Positions 37,006 through 45,221 of a DNA stretch of 64,000 bases are shown here, in pieces. Position 1 is the stretch's first letter; each line of letters opens with the position of its first letter. The stretch is from SHLQ01 sp964451305. Lineage in GTDB: Bacteria; Actinomycetota; Acidimicrobiia; Acidimicrobiales; SHLQ01. The position numbers were made by a program, and so were the translations under genes. The notes beneath the pieces were generated by a model, which did no database searches, was not told the origin of the DNA, and saw nothing but the letters and a program-made list of their open reading frames with translations. The stretch lies in assembly GCA_964451305.1 (NCBI GenBank), contig CAYVHV010000011.1, positions 24,686-88,685 of the forward strand. The letters run 5' to 3'.

Positions 37006-37235
37006 TGGACACGACAGATTCCCCATCCAACGCACCCTCGTTACGGGTGTCTGGCATCTCGCCTCTTGCCGATGCTGATGTTGTTGCTGCGGTAACGATC
37101 GCCTTGTTGGAAGCATGGCCAAAGTCGACGACCGCGCCGTCCCCGGCAGAAGCACCGGATACATCGTGGCGCTTCGGTCAACGCCGTTGGCAGGATCGTG
37201 CTGTTCCTCGGCGAACCTGGGGAACTCACTCGTAG
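37005..37235 (+). CDS. Acyl-CoA carboxylase epsilon subunit
   Basis: 76 residues from a GTG overlapping the beta-subunit stop. The pattern LRVSGISPLADADVVAAVTIALLEA, then SWRFGQRRW, then TWGTHS fits the small, poorly conserved epsilon subunits (WxxxxxxW tail) of actinobacterial carboxylases, which bridge alpha and beta. Identification rests on position and this pattern. Confidence 0.7.
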   Translation: MDTTDSPSNAPSLRVSGISPLADADVVAAVTIALLEAWPKSTTAPSPAEAPDTSWRFGQRRWQDRAVPRRTWGTHS

Positions 37236-37318
37236 CTTCGGTGCGTGTCCAGTCGTGGCGGTTGGCTGCTGGCCCATTTGCCGACGCACGAAACTCGCGT
37301 AGCGGCTAGGTTGACGCG

Positions 37319-38323
37319 ATGATCGCGAACAACCCGACTCAGCCCCTTCGATACGGAGTGCTTGGAGCGGCCCGTATCGCCCCGAAAGCACTGGTGAACC
37401 CGGTGCGCAAGATCGAGTCGGCGACGGTCACTCGGGTCGCAGCGCGAGATGTTGCTCGCGCCGAAGCGTTCGCCGCTGAACACGGCGTAGAAGGCTTTGC
37501 AGCGTCGTATACCGAACTGATCGAGGCCGACGACGTCGACGTCGTGTACAACCCGCTGCCGATGAACCTGCATCACGAGTGGACGATCAAGGCGCTTCGA
37601 GCGGGCAAGGACGTCTTGTGCGAGAAGCCTTTTGCGTCGAATGCTGATGAAGCAGCGGAGATGGTGGCCGTTGCCCAGCAGGAAGGTCGGGTGCTGGGTG
37701 AAGCGTTCCATCATCGGTATCACCCAATGTTCCAGCGGATCATCGACGTGATCTCATCCGGTGCAATCGGTGATGTAATCCGTGCAGAGGGCTACTTCAA
37801 CATCTCGATTCCGCAGCCGGATATTCGCTGGGATTACGCAACGTCGGGTGGATCGTTGATGGACCTCGGCTGCTACTCAACGATGTGGGTCCGCCACGTC
37901 GTAGGAGAAGAACCGAACGTCACGGACGCATCTGCGACCGTTGGGCCCGATCAGATCGATGGCGACATGGCCGCCGAGCTGTCGTTTCCGGGCGGTGCAA
38001 CGGGGCGGGTCGAGAGTTCGATGATCAACGATGGTGAGCCAGACATCCGCCTTGAGGTAGCGGGTTCGAAGGGGTCGATCACAGCGATCAATCCGCTCTC
38101 GCCGCAGTCGGGCAATATGCTCACGATTCGCACCGATATCGGGGTCACCGCAGGTGAGATCGTCGCAGGTGATACCTACGAGCACATGGTGCGAGCCTTC
38201 TCCGATCACGTCACTCACGGGACGCCGTTTTCGACACAAGGTGAGGACTCGATCAACAACATGGCGGCGATCGATTCGATGTATGTGGCAGCAGGTCTAC
38301 GACGGCGTGGTTCGGTTTCGTGA
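37319..38323 (+). CDS. Gfo/Idh/MocA family oxidoreductase
   Basis: 334 residues. The Rossmann part begins LRYGVLGAARIAPKAL; the family's EKP step appears as VLCEKPFASNADEA (near 98). The C-terminal alpha/beta domain has the YTHMV-like TYEHMVRAFSDHV stretch. NAD(P)-dependent oxidation or reduction of a sugar or related compound is expected; the substrate is unknown. A small membrane-protein gene follows 36 bp downstream. Confidence 0.88.
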   Translation: MIANNPTQPLRYGVLGAARIAPKALVNPVRKIESATVTRVAARDVARAEAFAAEHGVEGFAASYTELIEADDVDVVYNPLPMNLHHEWTIKALRAGKDVLCEKPFASNADEAAEMVAVAQQEGRVLGEAFHHRYHPMFQRIIDVISSGAIGDVIRAEGYFNISIPQPDIRWDYATSGGSLMDLGCYSTMWVRHVVGEEPNVTDASATVGPDQIDGDMAAELSFPGGATGRVESSMINDGEPDIRLEVAGSKGSITAINPLSPQSGNMLTIRTDIGVTAGEIVAGDTYEHMVRAFSDHVTHGTPFSTQGEDSINNMAAIDSMYVAAGLRRRGSVS

Positions 38324-38359
38324 GGGGTCTTTGAGTCGATGACGTGGTAAGGAATAGGT

Positions 38360-38773
38360 ATGTGGAAGCAACCAACACACCTCCGAGGAGCTCTACTCAC
38401 GGGAGCGGTTTGCGTGGTCTGGTTCTTCCTCGCTGCACGTCGACCCGAGTTGCATTATCACTTCGCGCCACTCGTTGCGGCTGCCCTGTGGCCGTTGAGT
38501 CTGCGCAGTCGTGGTCGAGCAACGATGGCCGATGCTCGAACTGGCGGCTTCGGGGCAGCAGCTCTAGTCATCGCCACGACGGGAATCATCGTGTTGGCCG
38601 GCAACTTGAACGGACCGAACTTTTTGCACCGTGGTCCGGCATGGCCCGAGGCCGTGCTTTTTGCAGTCGTCGCGGCTGCGTGGGCGGCTCGAGCAGCCAG
38701 TCGCAAGCAGCCGGGCCTGCTCGGCTCTTTGGTCGACGGCTCGATCGATCAACAACTCTCCCGCCAAAAATGA
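38360..38773 (+). CDS. Small membrane protein of unknown function
   Basis: 137 residues with hydrophobic segments near 12-24, 32-50, 66-84 and 95-113. Arg-rich loops lie between. No family recognised. AAGGAA lies just before the ATG. Its end runs into the first REP-like unit. Confidence 0.6.
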   Translation: MWKQPTHLRGALLTGAVCVVWFFLAARRPELHYHFAPLVAAALWPLSLRSRGRATMADARTGGFGAAALVIATTGIIVLAGNLNGPNFLHRGPAWPEAVLFAVVAAAWAARAASRKQPGLLGSLVDGSIDQQLSRQK

Positions 38774-38862
38774 CCTCCGGGGTCAGACCCCAAGCGTCAT
38801 CTTTAGCTGCGGCTGTGGCGTAGAAATGACCTGGAGGGTCTGACCCCGGAGGTCATCTTTAG
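38768..38862. repeat. Two tandem REP-like palindromic units
   Basis: Unit 1 (38768-38806) and unit 2 (38824-38862) are each 39 bp: AAATGAC, a GGGGTC-x-GACCCC-type core, then GTCATCTTTAG. Because each unit is palindromic, the pair also makes a perfect 21-bp inverted repeat (38770-38790 with 38836-38856). They sit between converging genes, the usual home of REP elements; no transposase is present. Confidence 0.75.
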
Positions 38863-39755
38863 AGGTCGGCGATGGCGACTTCGATGCGGTCTTGGTGCCA
38901 TTCGGTGGCAGCTTCGAGCGCTTCGCTGGCTTTGCCGACGAGGTCTCGGACCTCGAATGCGTGTGCTGGGTAACACGCGATGCCCGCCCACACCGTCATG
39001 TCCGTCGTGTCTTCGGTGATCTCCCGGCGGATGCGCTCAACAGTCCAGACCGCTCCATTCTCCGGAGTATCTTCGAGGACGAGGGCGTAGAGGCCGTTGC
39101 TCGTACGACATGCCGTATCGGATTCGCGGAGCGTATCGAGAACGTAGTCAGCAACACGTTCGGGGTCGGCTTGGGTCCGTTCATCGTCGGAGTTCACGGT
39201 GATCTCCATGAGCACGACGGCAACGGGACGAAGGTGGCGCCGAGCCGCTGCGACACGTGCTTCGACCGTGGCGCGGAAATACGCCTCGGTGTAGAGCCCG
39301 GTATCGGGATCGGTGATTACGCTTCGCGCCGTCGCTCCCGACGGTTGAACCTCACGCTTGATGTCTTGTTCGATGCGTTCGGTTCGGGCTGCTTCACTCG
39401 CTTGCGTCGCGGCGAGTTCTGTACCGAGCGAGCTGACCGCTTCTTCTGCGGTGATTCGAGCTTGCACCTGAGATGTCACGGCGTTCTCAAGTTCCGCGGC
39501 CTTGGAACGCTCTTCGGTCAGTTCGGCTTCGGCGTTCTTGAGATCCTTTGCGATGAACCAACCCGCAACTCCAGCACCGAGAGATGCCGCACCAGCAAAG
39601 ACTCCGAGGGTCGCACCTTCGATCAGTGCGAGAACGCCGAGCACAAAGCCTGTCACCCCAACCGAAATTGCCACGAAGGCGCGACTATCCATCACGCTTC
39701 TTGTTTCGGCGATTTGAGGCGGGTACTCAAGGAAAACATTCGAGCTTTCGGTCAC
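38859..39755 (-). CDS. Membrane-anchored protein with a degenerate GGDEF domain
   Basis: 298 residues from a GTG, or 277 from an ATG at 39692. Two hydrophobic segments (about 27-45 and 48-68) are followed by a coiled coil (about 72-140) and a GGDEF-like domain. The domain entry DPDTGLYTEAYF is typical, but the catalytic GGDEF position reads SNGLY (near residue 218), so diguanylate cyclase activity is unlikely. It may act as a receptor or partner. Located next to REP units and opposite the membrane-protein gene. Confidence 0.75.
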   Translation of the reverse strand: MTESSNVFLEYPPQIAETRSVMDSRAFVAISVGVTGFVLGVLALIEGATLGVFAGAASLGAGVAGWFIAKDLKNAEAELTEERSKAAELENAVTSQVQARITAEEAVSSLGTELAATQASEAARTERIEQDIKREVQPSGATARSVITDPDTGLYTEAYFRATVEARVAAARRHLRPVAVVLMEITVNSDDERTQADPERVADYVLDTLRESDTACRTSNGLYALVLEDTPENGAVWTVERIRREITEDTTDMTVWAGIACYPAHAFEVRDLVGKASEALEAATEWHQDRIEVAIADL

Positions 39756-39880
39756 GGTGGACGCTAGCCCGACCGGGCGTGGCAGTGATGGTATCGGCGT
39801 GCGTTCTTTGGCTACCGCACGTCAGCGTTGTTCGTAGCGAACGGCCGGTTCGAGACTCTAGGCGGGACGTGTCACCCCGT

Positions 39881-40516
39881 TCAAGCATCTGACTCGACCG
39901 CACTACTCAATCGACGTAGGTACTCACTTCTCGATAGATCGATGGCGCCAAGAGACGAAAGATGCGGCGTCATCCATTGCACATCGAAGAGCACGATGCC
40001 ATTGTCTCGCAGCGTCTTCGTCAGATGGACGAGTGCTGCTTTGGAGGCATCGGTCTCGGTGTGGAACATCGACTCACCAGCGAACATTCGACCGACGCCA
40101 ATTCCGTAGACGCCACCGACCAGGTCGCCAGCGTCATTGCGTGTCTCCACCGAGTGTGCCCAACCGAGTTCATGCAGACGTGTGTAGGCCGAGATGATCT
40201 GCGAGTCGATCCAACCATGGGGTCGGCGCGGGTCAGCGCACGCTTCCATCACCTCGACGAACGCTGTGTTGACAGTAAAGGTGAACTTCCGCATGGACTT
40301 CTTGAGCGAACGCGACACGTGCATATCGAGCGGCATGACGGCGCGAGGGTCCGGAGACCACCATGCGATCGGCCCATCTGGTTCCAATGGCATTGGAAAG
40401 AGACCTTGGCTGTAGCCCGCGAGTATCGTCTCGGGTTCGAGGTCAGCACCGACCCCGACGACGCCGTATTCGTCAGCGCTTTCGGCTGGTGGGAAGACCC
40501 AGGAGTTGCCCGTCAT
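39881..40516 (-). CDS. aat: Leucyl/phenylalanyl-tRNA-protein transferase
   Basis: 211 residues, standard length. It has YSQGLFPMPLEPDGPIAWWSPDPRAVMPLD, the early family signature, plus RRPHGWIDSQIISAYTRLHELGWAHSVE and GRMFAGESMFH. The enzyme adds Leu or Phe to proteins with N-terminal Lys or Arg, marking them for ClpS/ClpAP. A tiny membrane-protein ORF lies 15 bp upstream on the same strand. Confidence 0.95.
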   Translation of the reverse strand: MTGNSWVFPPAESADEYGVVGVGADLEPETILAGYSQGLFPMPLEPDGPIAWWSPDPRAVMPLDMHVSRSLKKSMRKFTFTVNTAFVEVMEACADPRRPHGWIDSQIISAYTRLHELGWAHSVETRNDAGDLVGGVYGIGVGRMFAGESMFHTETDASKAALVHLTKTLRDNGIVLFDVQWMTPHLSSLGAIDLSRSEYLRRLSSAVESDA

Positions 40517-40531
40517 AGGCCGATTGTGGAT

Positions 40532-40630
40532 CTACGACCCAAACGCGATAGCTGCCAGTGGAGCGATCAGGCCAATGACCAAAAAGATCGCGATGACGAG
40601 GGTGACATTCTTCTTGGTTTGTGGAGACAC
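40532..40630 (-). CDS. Predicted 32-residue single-span membrane protein
   Basis: From a GTG at 40630 the frame reads MSPQTKKNVTLVIAIFLVIG and ends AAIAFGS. A basic N-terminal stub precedes one hydrophobic helix (about 9-30). It ends 15 bp before the aat start, so it may be co-transcribed. No strong ribosome site is visible, and the start is only inferred. Confidence 0.45.
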   Translation of the reverse strand: MSPQTKKNVTLVIAIFLVIGLIAPLAAIAFGS

Positions 40631-40654
40631 AGTTAAACGTTACCGTATTTGTTC

Positions 40655-41869
40655 GTGGCTCTTGTCGTTCAAAAATTTGGTGGCACTTCTGTAGCGGATG
40701 CCGATCGTATTCGTGAAGTGGCTGATCATGTCGCCCGCTGCCGTCGGAGGGGTGATCAGGTCGTCCTTGTCGTCTCTGCAATGGGCAAAGAAACCGACCA
40801 GCTTCTCCGTCTGGCCGATGAAGTCTCGAAGACACAACCCGGTCGAGAGATGGACCTGCTGATCACCGCTGGCGAACGAAAAGCTGGCGCGCTCGTCGCC
40901 ATGGCATTGAACGACGTGGGCGTTCCAAGCGCGTCGTTTACAGGAAGTCAGGCTGGCTTTTATACCGACACGAACCATCGCAATGCAAAGATCCTCGAGA
41001 TAGAACCGACCCGCATTCGCGAGGCAATCGAGGCAGGAATGGTTCCGGTCGTTGCTGGATCCCAAGGTGTTTCATCGGATAAGGATGTCACCTTCCTCGG
41101 CCGCGGCGGGTCCGACACCACCGCCGTCGCCCTCGCTCATGCACTCGAAGCCGACTCATGCGAGCTCTACACCGATGTCTCCGGAGTGTTCACCACCGAT
41201 CCTCGTGTCGTATCCGATGCCCGGAAGATGCCCACCATCAGTTTCGACGAGATGCTGGAGATGACCGCGGTCGGTTGTCCAAAGCCCGTCATGCGATCCG
41301 TCGAGGTCGCCCAACGTTTTCGCGTGCCACTGCACGTTCGTTCTGCATTCACCTGGGAGCCTGGCACCTGGGTCATCGAGGAGGATCCTGAAATGGAACT
41401 AGCAATCATCAAGGCCGTCGTACCCGATACTTCAGAGGCCAAGGTCACCGTTTGCGGCGTCCCCGACGAGCCCGGCATCGCTGCTGGCATGTTTCGTGCC
41501 CTCGCCGATGCTGGTGTGAACGTCGACATGATCGTCCAGAACGTGAGCGAGGATGGCGAAACGGACATCTCGTTCACGACACCGACCGACGACGTTGCCC
41601 GAGCCGTGGAGATCTGCGAAGCCAGTTCGACCGGTGGGAGCAGCGTCGTGCACGCAGACTCAAATATTGGTCGAGTGTCGGTGGTCGGAGCGGGCATGAA
41701 GAGCAACCCAGGAGTTGCCGCCACGATGTTCGAAACGCTTGCGTCCAACGACATCAACATCGAGATGATCTCTACGTCGGCGATCCGCATCAGCTGTGTC
41801 GTCCGAGGCGAAGACGTTGACAAGGCAACCCAGGCGTTGCACGACGCCTTCGATCTTGCGTCAGCCTGA
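40655..41869 (+). CDS. lysC: Aspartate kinase
   Basis: 404 residues from GTG 40655 (a TTG two codons earlier is the alternative). The amino-terminal ALVVQKFGGTSVAD, GRGGSDTTAVALAHAL and two C-terminal ACT domains (VTVCGVPDEPGIAAGMF, VSVVGAGMKSNPGVAATMF) identify it. It makes aspartyl-phosphate for Lys, Met and Thr synthesis; the ACT domains bind the feedback inhibitor. In many actinobacteria asd follows directly, but here asd lies 3.4 kb on. Confidence 0.94.
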   Translation: MALVVQKFGGTSVADADRIREVADHVARCRRRGDQVVLVVSAMGKETDQLLRLADEVSKTQPGREMDLLITAGERKAGALVAMALNDVGVPSASFTGSQAGFYTDTNHRNAKILEIEPTRIREAIEAGMVPVVAGSQGVSSDKDVTFLGRGGSDTTAVALAHALEADSCELYTDVSGVFTTDPRVVSDARKMPTISFDEMLEMTAVGCPKPVMRSVEVAQRFRVPLHVRSAFTWEPGTWVIEEDPEMELAIIKAVVPDTSEAKVTVCGVPDEPGIAAGMFRALADAGVNVDMIVQNVSEDGETDISFTTPTDDVARAVEICEASSTGGSSVVHADSNIGRVSVVGAGMKSNPGVAATMFETLASNDINIEMISTSAIRISCVVRGEDVDKATQALHDAFDLASA

Positions 41870-41887
41870 GCGAGTCGTAGACCCCCC

Positions 41888-42601
41888 ATGCGGGTTGTCT
41901 CATGGAACATTCGGCTCGGGCTGAAGGTCGATCGCGCCATCCACGCGCTCACGACGAACCCCGATCTGGTGGGCGCTGATCTCATCCTGCTGCAAGAGAT
42001 GGACGATGACGGTCCGATTGAGATCGCTGAGGCACTCGGCCTCCAATCCGCCTACGAGGCGGGGTGCATGGTCAAAGGCACGGATAGGCCCTTTGGGAAC
42101 GCGATCCTTGCGCGAGGCAACGTCGGCGAAGCTCAGGCTGTCGGTCTGCCGTACCCGGGACGGTTTCTCGGACTTCGCTCACGAGTTGCGGTCCAGTCCG
42201 CCGTGACCGTCGAACCATTGGACGGCGACGGCCCGCACGACCTGATGGTGTGGAGCGTTCACGCCGAGATCCCAACGCTTCCACACCGCTTGCAAGTCGC
42301 GCAGTACCGCGAGGTCGCCGAAACGGTAGCGGCATCGGGTCACCCGAGGTCGATCGTCGGTGGCGACTTCAACACGGCATCGAAGAGATCGATCCGTGGG
42401 CTTGTATCAAGCATGGAACGAGCTGGGATGGCCCGAGTTCTACCAGCTGGCCAAAAAACGTTTCGCAGGTTCGGTCGCTTTTTCGAACTCGATCATCTCT
42501 TTGCTTCGGGCTTCACCATCGTCGATTCTGGGTACAGCCGAGATCACGATGCGAGCGATCATGACCCGGTTTGGGCACTGCTTGAGCCGATCGACTCATA
42601 A
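41888..42601 (+). CDS. Endonuclease/exonuclease/phosphatase family protein
   Basis: 237 residues. MRVVSWNIRLG (start), DLILLQEMD (metal-binding Glu), IVGGDFNTAS and HDASDHDPVWALL (catalytic Asp-His) are the EEP-fold motifs. It may be a phosphodiesterase, sphingomyelinase-like or nuclease; no signal peptide. It lies 18 bp behind lysC. Confidence 0.87.
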   Translation: MRVVSWNIRLGLKVDRAIHALTTNPDLVGADLILLQEMDDDGPIEIAEALGLQSAYEAGCMVKGTDRPFGNAILARGNVGEAQAVGLPYPGRFLGLRSRVAVQSAVTVEPLDGDGPHDLMVWSVHAEIPTLPHRLQVAQYREVAETVAASGHPRSIVGGDFNTASKRSIRGLVSSMERAGMARVLPAGQKTFRRFGRFFELDHLFASGFTIVDSGYSRDHDASDHDPVWALLEPIDS

Positions 42602-42610
42602 TGCGCCACG

Positions 42611-42653
42611 TTTTCGATGAACTATGTCGAAAATCACTCACTTACGGTGATTT
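42611..42653 (+). promoter_or_regulatory. Two overlapping, mutually exclusive hairpins
   Basis: TTTTCGA (42611-42617)/TCGAAAA (42627-42633) and AAATCAC (42631-42637)/GTGATTT (42647-42653) share three bases, so only one can form at a time. They lie 10 nt after the EEP stop and about 65 nt before the next start. This resembles an attenuator or leader switch, or may be a terminator plus operator. Confidence 0.4.
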
Positions 42654-42718
42654 CTGCATGGTAATCAAATGCGATTTGTGTCAATGATTGAGAGGTAGGC
42701 GACAGTCGTGGAGGACGG

Positions 42719-44176
42719 GTGCCAAAGCCACAACGTCCCTTTGACGTTAAGCCAACAATTTTTTCCCTGAGCGTGTCACTGGCTCTCACGGCGATCCTGA
42801 TCATCTTGAACAGCAACGCCGATGGTTCCATGGGTACTGCTGCATCTGCGGTCGTGACCGAAGCGGAACTTGTCGACGGTGGTTCGGCAACACCTCGGGC
42901 TGCCCGGCAGGGTGTTTCACCTGCCCTGGCCGACTCGCCCGAAACGCCCGATCTCGCAGCCTTGATCGAAGGTGCGTCAGCAGCCGATATTGCCGCTGGC
43001 GTCGTGACCGAACAAGATCCTGGCCGGCCGGTTGAGGAAGCCGATAGTGCCGCGAGTGCCGAGGCGAGCGAGGAGGTTGCGGATGACACGGCCGTAGTCG
43101 ACGCTGAGGTATTGGGTACGAACGAGAATGCATTGGCGAACCGCGAAGTCACCGTTCAAACGACGATCCCGCAAGCTCCTGATTCCCGACCAACTGCGGC
43201 GACGACGACGCAGGTTCCGAGCGTCTCGTCGGTAGCTCCGCCATCCACATCTACTCAAGTCACAACTGCACCGTCGACCTCGTCATCAACATCGACCACT
43301 ACGACGTCGACGACCAGCACAACAACGTCGACGACCAGCACAACAACGTCGACGTCAACGACTTCGACGACCCGAGCGCCTGCGCCAATCGTTGGAAGCT
43401 ACAGCGTTGCTCAGGTGATCGATGGCACGATCGGCGCCGGTGATGGCTCGAACCCTAACGAAGAGTCGCCGATGGGTCGTCACGATGCCCCGCTGTACCT
43501 CCCGCAAGGGTGGAACTGGGCGCAGGGCACGACCCGAAATAGTCAATGGGGAAATCTCGCAAGCAATCAGTTCGCCGAGTTCCGTTGTGCGGTCATCCCT
43601 GAGAACGGTCACGTTCCACCGGTTGATTTCCGGGTGAATTTTACCGAAGGTGCCTATTACCAATTCGCTGGAGGCTCGTGGTCGAAGGCCTTTGACGTCG
43701 CCTTGGATTCGCCGTCGCACGGTGCCTACCTCGGCACTGCAGGCCAGGTGAACAACGATCCGTTTGCATCCGGTCGAGGTTCAATCGACTGGAGACAGGA
43801 AGCCGACGGTAGCTACTCTGCGCCGTGGAATGCAGCAGCGTTGATGATGCATTTCTGGGCTGGCGAACGACAGAGTCCTGCGTCGGGTCAGACCGCTGAG
43901 TTCCTTACCTCGCAGATGCGTCTACAGCAGCCCGACGGGCAGACGGTTGACCTCAGCCGAGTGCGCGTACTGTTCCAATGCGGTATCGACTACTACAACA
44001 CCCGTGGCGGCCAAGGTACTCAAGTTCCTGGTCCGGGCATTGCGAAGTATCAACGACTGACGCCGGACTGGCAGGCCGGCCTTTGGGTCACGCTTCCTGG
44101 AAATGTTGCCGCATCGAGCACTGGAGATTTCCGGACCTGGCTGAACGCAAACCTTCCACCGGACGTTCGCCCGTAG
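42719..44176 (+). CDS. Exported Thr/Ser-rich protein, C-terminal domain unassigned
   Basis: 485 residues from a GTG with GGAGG upstream. One N-terminal hydrophobic segment (about 12-30) anchors or exports it. An acidic Ala/Glu region follows, then a Thr/Ser linker (about 165-222, TTST runs encoded by a 21-bp repeat), then a C-terminal domain (about 225-485) rich in W, Y and G (GWNWAQGTTRNSQWG). The C-terminal sequence looks like a cell-surface or carbohydrate-binding fold, but I cannot name it. Low-complexity linkers of this sort are typical of exported proteins. Confidence 0.75.
   Translation: MPKPQRPFDVKPTIFSLSVSLALTAILIILNSNADGSMGTAASAVVTEAELVDGGSATPRAARQGVSPALADSPETPDLAALIEGASAADIAAGVVTEQDPGRPVEEADSAASAEASEEVADDTAVVDAEVLGTNENALANREVTVQTTIPQAPDSRPTAATTTQVPSVSSVAPPSTSTQVTTAPSTSSSTSTTTTSTTSTTTSTTSTTTSTSTTSTTRAPAPIVGSYSVAQVIDGTIGAGDGSNPNEESPMGRHDAPLYLPQGWNWAQGTTRNSQWGNLASNQFAEFRCAVIPENGHVPPVDFRVNFTEGAYYQFAGGSWSKAFDVALDSPSHGAYLGTAGQVNNDPFASGRGSIDWRQEADGSYSAPWNAAALMMHFWAGERQSPASGQTAEFLTSQMRLQQPDGQTVDLSRVRVLFQCGIDYYNTRGGQGTQVPGPGIAKYQRLTPDWQAGLWVTLPGNVAASSTGDFRTWLNANLPPDVRP
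43304..43345 (+). repeat. 21-bp tandem repeat inside the Thr/Ser linker
   Basis: Two perfect copies of a 21-bp unit (43304-43324, 43325-43345) plus a partial third encode TSTTSTT repeats. It is an in-frame minisatellite, so linker length may vary between strains. Confidence 0.75.
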
Positions 44177-44230
44177 CGCGCACAAAGATCCTCGCCCCAG
44201 AGGCCATAGGCCAGCGAGGGCGAGCGACTC

Positions 44231-44995
44231 CTAGATATCGAAGAAGTGGAAGATAAGGGCTTCAAGCCCGATCGAGAACAGCGCCCAGTCTTGGGTTTCG
44301 CCAGACTCGTTGGTCCGAGGAATTCCCGTTCGCTGGTAGCTGGTGCTCAACCGGCCGGAGAGGCCTTCGTTCAGCGCATACGCCGCCGCGGCGAACTGTT
44401 CGATTGTGAAACCGTCGCGAATCGAGACGTCGAGTGTTTCGGCGACCCACTGGTAGAGCGATGCGTACCGTTCGATAAGCAGGTCTTCGCCGCGCTTGAG
44501 CAGTTCCTCGACCTCTGGGTCGATGTCTGAGCGGGTGATCGCAGCAGCTCGAACCGCGTTATAGAGACGCCATTCCGGACTGGAGTCGAGGAGATCGTGG
44601 TTGAACAATCCAACGACCCGCGTGAGCTCGGATACCACATGGCGACGATTTTCCGGATCATCTGACTCGAGCAGACGTGAAGCATCGGCCAGCTCTTCTT
44701 TCAACCGTTGCTCGGTATTGTTCAACCCTTCTCCTGCCGGTAGCTGAAGAAGGCTGAGCACGACGCCATGACGCAATGCGTCCTGAGGAGTTCGGTCCGA
44801 GTCTTGCCAGATTCGGTACGACATTCCGCGAGGCACACCAGCTGTGGCGATCGCAGCGTCGAGTCCGATCGCGTCAAGTCCGCTATCGACGCCTTCATCG
44901 AGGAGGGTCGAAACAGCAGCCTCGATGAGTCGTTCCTTCACCTCGTTCGGGGGATACTTGGGTGGGCGGCCGCGGGGGCGCTTTGTCTCACTCAT
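44231..44995 (-). CDS. TetR-like transcriptional regulator
   Basis: 254 residues. An AT-hook-like RPRGRPPKYP precedes a helix-turn-helix region (about 18-65, VKERLIEAAVSTLLDEGVDSGLDAIGLDAAIATAGVPRGMSYRIW). The rest is helical, as in TetR ligand domains. Longer than most TetR proteins. It is transcribed away from asd with 226 bp between starts; no clear operator was identified. Target and ligand are unknown. Confidence 0.7.
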   Translation of the reverse strand: MSETKRPRGRPPKYPPNEVKERLIEAAVSTLLDEGVDSGLDAIGLDAAIATAGVPRGMSYRIWQDSDRTPQDALRHGVVLSLLQLPAGEGLNNTEQRLKEELADASRLLESDDPENRRHVVSELTRVVGLFNHDLLDSSPEWRLYNAVRAAAITRSDIDPEVEELLKRGEDLLIERYASLYQWVAETLDVSIRDGFTIEQFAAAAYALNEGLSGRLSTSYQRTGIPRTNESGETQDWALFSIGLEALIFHFFDI

Positions 44996-45221
44996 TGTTT
45001 TTTATTCTCTCAGCCGGGCCCGGAGCGGAATATCCAACCTCACATCTCTGGGCAATTAGTTCAATGTTGCCATATCTACTGGCTGCTTCACACGATTCAT
45101 GTCGGAATCATGACGAATTCATAATTTGCGCCATGTCGGCGCGTGGAGCGTTCCGCGAAGGTTCACTTCGAATCGGTCACTGACTCAGCGCGATTCTCTG
45201 TCGCTGCCGTACCATTTAAGG

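Noticed and set aside
43261..43380. Possible CRISPR-like repeat
   Set aside because: The repeats are contiguous without spacers and encode a Thr/Ser linker in frame.
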